The translations under genes and the position numbers were made by a program. The notes beneath the pieces were generated by a model, which was not told the DNA's origin, searched no databases, and was given only the letters and a program-made list of their open reading frames with translations. DNA of 64,000 nt from Pseudaminobacter sp040045035 (GTDB lineage Bacteria; Pseudomonadota; Alphaproteobacteria; Rhizobiales; Rhizobiaceae): contig NZ_JBDZDS010000002.1 in assembly GCF_040045035.1 (NCBI RefSeq), positions 496,001 through 560,000 on the forward strand. The letters are read 5' to 3'. Shown piece after piece: positions 61,333 to 64,000 of this stretch. The number at the start of each line of letters is the position of its first letter. Position 1 is the stretch's first letter.

Positions 61333-62349
61333 CTACCTTTCTCCAGCAGGCCGGATTTCGGGAAGCTTCGGCAGGCCGAAGATAGAAAAGTCGGGCGCGC
61401 GGGCCGATGCCCCGGTGCGGATCGCGGCGCGCAGCTTGGCCGAGCGCGCGCGCGGATTGGCCTCGGTCTCGCGCTCGGTCGGCGACACAGCGCTGCCGGC
61501 CTTCTTGAAGGTGATTGATTTCGTTTGCGTTTCAGGCAGATAGCGCGAGCCGGCAACAGTGCTCGAACGGTCTGCGATGAAGCGCTTGACGATGCGATCC
61601 TCGAGCGAATGGAAGGTGACCACCACCAACCGACCGCCAGGCTTCAGCGCCTGTTCCGCAGCAAACAGCGCGCGCGCCAGCTCGCCGAGTTCGTCATTGA
61701 CGTAAATGCGCAGCGCCTGGAACACGCGGGTCGCGGGATGGATCTTGTCCTTGGGGTTGCGCCCGACGAGATCGGCAATCGCCTCGGCCAGGTCGCGCGT
61801 CCGCTCGAAGGGACGTTCGGCGCGGCGCCTCTCGATCATGCGGGCGATGCGGCCGGCGTGGCGCTCCTCTCCCAGAAAGCCGAAGATGCGCGCGAGATCG
61901 CCCGACTTGAAGCGGTTGACGACGTCAGCCGCACTCAGGCCCGCCTGCGCCATGCGCATGTCGAGAGGCCCGTCGGCGCGGAAGGAAAAGCCGCGCTCGG
62001 CCTGGTCGAGCTGCATGGAGGACACGCCGATGTCGAGCACCACGCCGTCGACCTGCGATGCATGCGCGTCGAGATTGGAGAAAGGTGCGTGGACGAGGCG
62101 CAGGCGGCCAGCGGACTTCTCCTCCAGCTCGCGACCGGCCGAGATCGCATCCGGATCGCGGTCAATCGCAATCACGTTCGCCCCTGTTGCCAGGATGGCG
62201 CGGGTGTAGCCACCGGCGCCGAAGGTGCCGTCGACGATGGTCTCGCGCTGCCCGGGGCTCAGCGCCGAGATCACTTCGTCAAGAAGAACCGGAATGTGGC
62301 GGGCCGGTCCGCCAACGGCATGGTCGTCTTCGCCGCTGCCTACCATCAT
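61333..62349 (-). CDS. rsmH: 16S rRNA m4C1402 methyltransferase RsmH (MraW)
   Basis: 338 residues from ATG 62349 (a second ATG follows), GGAG 7 bases upstream. N4-methylates C1402 of 16S rRNA. ARHIPVLLDEVISALSP, TFGAGGYTRAIL and the SAM-binding GVVLDIGVSSMQLD are RsmH features; FHSLEDRIVKRF near the C-terminus also. The start overlaps the mraZ stop by ATGA. Confidence 0.96.
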   Translation of the reverse strand: MMVGSGEDDHAVGGPARHIPVLLDEVISALSPGQRETIVDGTFGAGGYTRAILATGANVIAIDRDPDAISAGRELEEKSAGRLRLVHAPFSNLDAHASQVDGVVLDIGVSSMQLDQAERGFSFRADGPLDMRMAQAGLSAADVVNRFKSGDLARIFGFLGEERHAGRIARMIERRRAERPFERTRDLAEAIADLVGRNPKDKIHPATRVFQALRIYVNDELGELARALFAAEQALKPGGRLVVVTFHSLEDRIVKRFIADRSSTVAGSRYLPETQTKSITFKKAGSAVSPTERETEANPRARSAKLRAAIRTGASARAPDFSIFGLPKLPEIRPAGER

Positions 62350-62810
62350 TCCGTTTCTCCTGCTGCCTGCGTGCCTGTCCCCTGCCGAAGCTTCAAAAGC
62401 CGGGTCCGCACCTCCGCTCCGTAGACGCGCAGCCGTTCCGGCTCCCACATCTGAAAGAAGCGGCCGCGCCCCACAAACGCCACCTCCGAGGAGATGCCGG
62501 TGTGCTCGCGCATGAAATCCGTAACCGTGATGCGGCCGTCCTGATCGAGCTTCAGGAACATCCCGTCGCCATGACAGAAGAAGGACATGTCGTCCGCCGT
62601 GCGCAGGAAGGAGTCTTCCCGCGCGATCCGCTGCTCGTAATGGTCGAGCAGATCGAGCCCACCCACATCCAGAGACGGGGTTTCGAGCGCCCGAAGCGCA
62701 TAAAGCTCGCTGTAGCCGCGCTTCTGGACGACGGAACGGAAATGCGCGGGAACGGAGACGCGCCCCTTGGCGTCGATCCTGTTCACCGCATTGGACAGAA
62801 ACCGGTCCAT
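62346..62810 (-). CDS. mraZ: Transcriptional regulator MraZ
   Basis: 154 residues from ATG 62810; a GTG three bases earlier is in frame. Two SpoVT/AbrB-type domains are visible, the first NRIDAKGRVSVPAHFR and the second LKLDQDGRITVTDF, with VGRGRFFQMWEPER after. MraZ is the conserved first gene of the cluster and represses it by binding TGGG-type repeats upstream. Such repeats lie at 62994-63027. Confidence 0.95.
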   Translation of the reverse strand: MDRFLSNAVNRIDAKGRVSVPAHFRSVVQKRGYSELYALRALETPSLDVGGLDLLDHYEQRIAREDSFLRTADDMSFFCHGDGMFLKLDQDGRITVTDFMREHTGISSEVAFVGRGRFFQMWEPERLRVYGAEVRTRLLKLRQGTGTQAAGETE

Positions 62811-62993
62811 CACTCGATTTAGCCGCCTCCGTCGCGTCGCCCGCCGCCAAGCCCGTCACCGGACAACCAGGCTGTGCCTTCGCCACGAATCCCTTGTTTT
62901 CGAATGCAAAAATGCCGCCCCGCGCAGCAGCCTCCGCTGCGTGTTCGGGGGACGCTTCACCCAGGACCGAAACGAAGTCTTGATTGTCCAAAT

Positions 62994-63027
62994 GGGATAA
63001 CATGGGCCAATATGGGCGTCAACGGGA
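62994..63027. promoter_or_regulatory. Probable MraZ operator: 10-bp-period TGGG repeats
   Basis: On the plus strand TGGG begins at 62994, 63004 and 63014 and CGGG at 63024, exactly 10 bp apart (TGGGATAACA, TGGGCCAATA, TGGGCGTCAA, CGGG). MraZ of other bacteria binds TGGGN repeats with 5-nt spacers, i.e. the same period. It lies 184 bp upstream of mraZ and 190 bp before the divergent gene at 63211, so both could be affected. Confidence 0.7.
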
Positions 63028-63210
63028 ACGGGCTGCACAACTCCCGCCTAACCGTCGCTTGCGGCAACATTGGCGGCGTTGCGGTCTTTATCCTCCATTA
63101 AGACTAACGAAACGTTTAGAAGCGGTTAGCGATGGCGTCGTCCTTGTGCCGCGCGCCTTGCCGGAATAGCTTTGCGGCAGTCGCAGAAACGCCGAAAGCC
63201 AGCCAAAGCC

Positions 63211-64000
63211 ATGACCGAAACCACGCAGTCGCGCGCCGCCTCTCTTGTCCATCTCCGCGGCAAAACGCTCGAACCCGGCGATCCCGTCCCCCTGCCCCTT
63301 GTCTCGGCGGCGACGTTTCACACCCCCGGCGATTCGACCGGCGTTCATCAATATGGCCGTTTTTCGAACCCCACCTGGGACGCGGTAGAGGAGATGCTGT
63401 CGCATCTGGAAGATGCGCGCAGCGTGGCGTTTCCGTCCGGCATGGCGGCCATCGCCGCGGTGATGTTCGCGCTGCTCAAGACCGGCGACCGCATCCTGCT
63501 GCCCGCGGACGGCTATCACACCACGCGCATCCTGGCGGACCGCTTCCTCGGCAAGCTCGGCATCGGCATCGATACACGGCCGACGGCGACCTTCCTGGAC
63601 GGCGGCTTCGAAGGCTACCGGCTGATCTTCGTTGAGAGCCCTTCGAACCCGAACCTGGACATCTGCGACATCGCAGCGGTGGCAGAATCCGCCCATGCCG
63701 CTGGCGCGATCGTCGTTGTCGACAACACCACCATGACCCCATACGGCCAGCGCCCGCTCGATCTGGGCGCCGACATCGTCGTCGCCGCCGACACCAAGGC
63801 ACCCAATGGCCATTCGGATGCGCTGTTCGGCCACGTGGCCAGCCGCGATGCCGACATCGTCGCCGCCGTGCACGACTGGCGCACCATGTCGGGCAGCATC
63901 CCGAGCCCGTTCGACGCCTGGCTCGTGCATCGCGGCCTCGAGACGCTCGAGGTGCGTTTCGACCGCATGTGCTCGTCGGCCGAGATCATCGCCCGCCGCC
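63211..64000 (+). CDS. PLP-dependent Cys/Met-metabolism enzyme (cystathionine gamma-lyase type), N-terminal part
   Basis: Starts at ATG 63211 and runs past the window end, about 263 residues visible. Cys/Met metabolism PLP family: HQYGRFSNPTWDAVEEML (R/Y PLP phosphate region), VAFPSGMAAIAAVM, FVESPSNPNLD, VVVDNTTMTP and the PLP-lysine region AADTKAPNGHSD. The usual Tyr after the PLP lysine is replaced by Ala (KAP). The reaction (gamma-lyase, beta-lyase or gamma-synthase) is not decidable from this part. Divergent from mraZ. Confidence 0.88.
   Translation, partial: MTETTQSRAASLVHLRGKTLEPGDPVPLPLVSAATFHTPGDSTGVHQYGRFSNPTWDAVEEMLSHLEDARSVAFPSGMAAIAAVMFALLKTGDRILLPADGYHTTRILADRFLGKLGIGIDTRPTATFLDGGFEGYRLIFVESPSNPNLDICDIAAVAESAHAAGAIVVVDNTTMTPYGQRPLDLGADIVVAADTKAPNGHSDALFGHVASRDADIVAAVHDWRTMSGSIPSPFDAWLVHRGLETLEVRFDRMCSSAEIIARR

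Noticed and set aside
61350..63003. Start of rsmH far upstream, extending the protein to 556 residues
   Set aside because: The extra part runs antisense-free but through mraZ in another frame; the RsmH similarity and ribosome-binding site place the start at 62349.
1..64000. tRNA, rRNA, insertion sequences, prophage or integrase genes
   Set aside because: Looked for on both strands by motif and product; nothing supportable was seen.

Overview
This 64 kb window has the gene content, gene order and high GC content (mostly low-to-mid 60s % by eye) of an alphaproteobacterium of the Hyphomicrobiales, most like the Phyllobacteriaceae (Mesorhizobium/Aminobacter-type). The pointers are a two-piece permuted tmRNA with the tag ANDNYAEARLAA, an alphaproteobacterial SspB, the hflK-hflC-DUF2065-degP order, and a complete mra/dcw cell-wall and division cluster running into lpxC, bamD, recN and ligA. 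It reads as core chromosome. I see no insertion sequences, integrases, phage genes, CRISPR arrays, tRNAs or rRNAs.

Layout. 1-4.2 kb: the end of a HerA-like ATPase, a membrane diguanylate cyclase, and divergent miaA/serB whose start codons overlap, then a GNAT enzyme. 4.2-8.3 kb (minus): envelope quality control, hflK-hflC-DUF2065-degP. 8.3-14.8 kb: folA coupled to a secreted DUF4424 protein, a GNAT, the phosphate pair DUF47-pit, an orphan KdpD-like sensor fragment, thyA and DUF2853. 14.9-17.1 kb: ssrA (tmRNA), an AAA_28 ATPase and sspB-DUF4169-RHH, so the ssrA tag and its ClpXP adaptor are about 0.8 kb apart. 17.1-27.7 kb: small metabolic and envelope genes, including a 1,328-residue AsmA-type protein with an Ala/Lys/Glu tail, a D-lactate/glycolate-type FAD oxidase, a thioesterase and a dienelactone hydrolase. 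27.8-37.4 kb: uvrD-type helicase, YCII protein, a hexapeptide acyltransferase, CreA, SCO, prmA, aminopeptidase P and AzlCD.

37.5-62.8 kb (minus strand throughout): mraZ-rsmH-ftsL-ftsI-murE-murF-mraY-murD-ftsW-murG-murC-murB-(268-bp spacer)-ddlB-ftsQ-ftsA-ftsZ-terminator-lpxC-bamD-recN-ligA. Most neighbours overlap by 1-4 bp (ATGA, GTGA, TAATG), implying translational coupling. Together these genes make the lipid-linked peptidoglycan precursor, polymerise and cross-link it at the septum, assemble the FtsZ ring, and start lipid A synthesis and outer-membrane protein assembly. 63.2 kb to the end: the start of a divergent Cys/Met-metabolism PLP enzyme.

Most notable observations: (1) ligA has an AT-rich, divergent 5' end, suggesting a mosaic gene; (2) eight GANTC (CcrM methylation) sites lie within 160 bp in the spacer before ddlB-ftsQAZ, with four more before lpxC; (3) a 10-bp-period TGGG repeat upstream of mraZ looks like a MraZ operator; (4) the permuted tmRNA has a G3-U70 acceptor pair but a non-canonical T-loop; (5) an orphan DUF4118 protein has lost the KdpD kinase domain. 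No clearly novel multi-gene system is visible. All family assignments are from reading motifs, not from searches.
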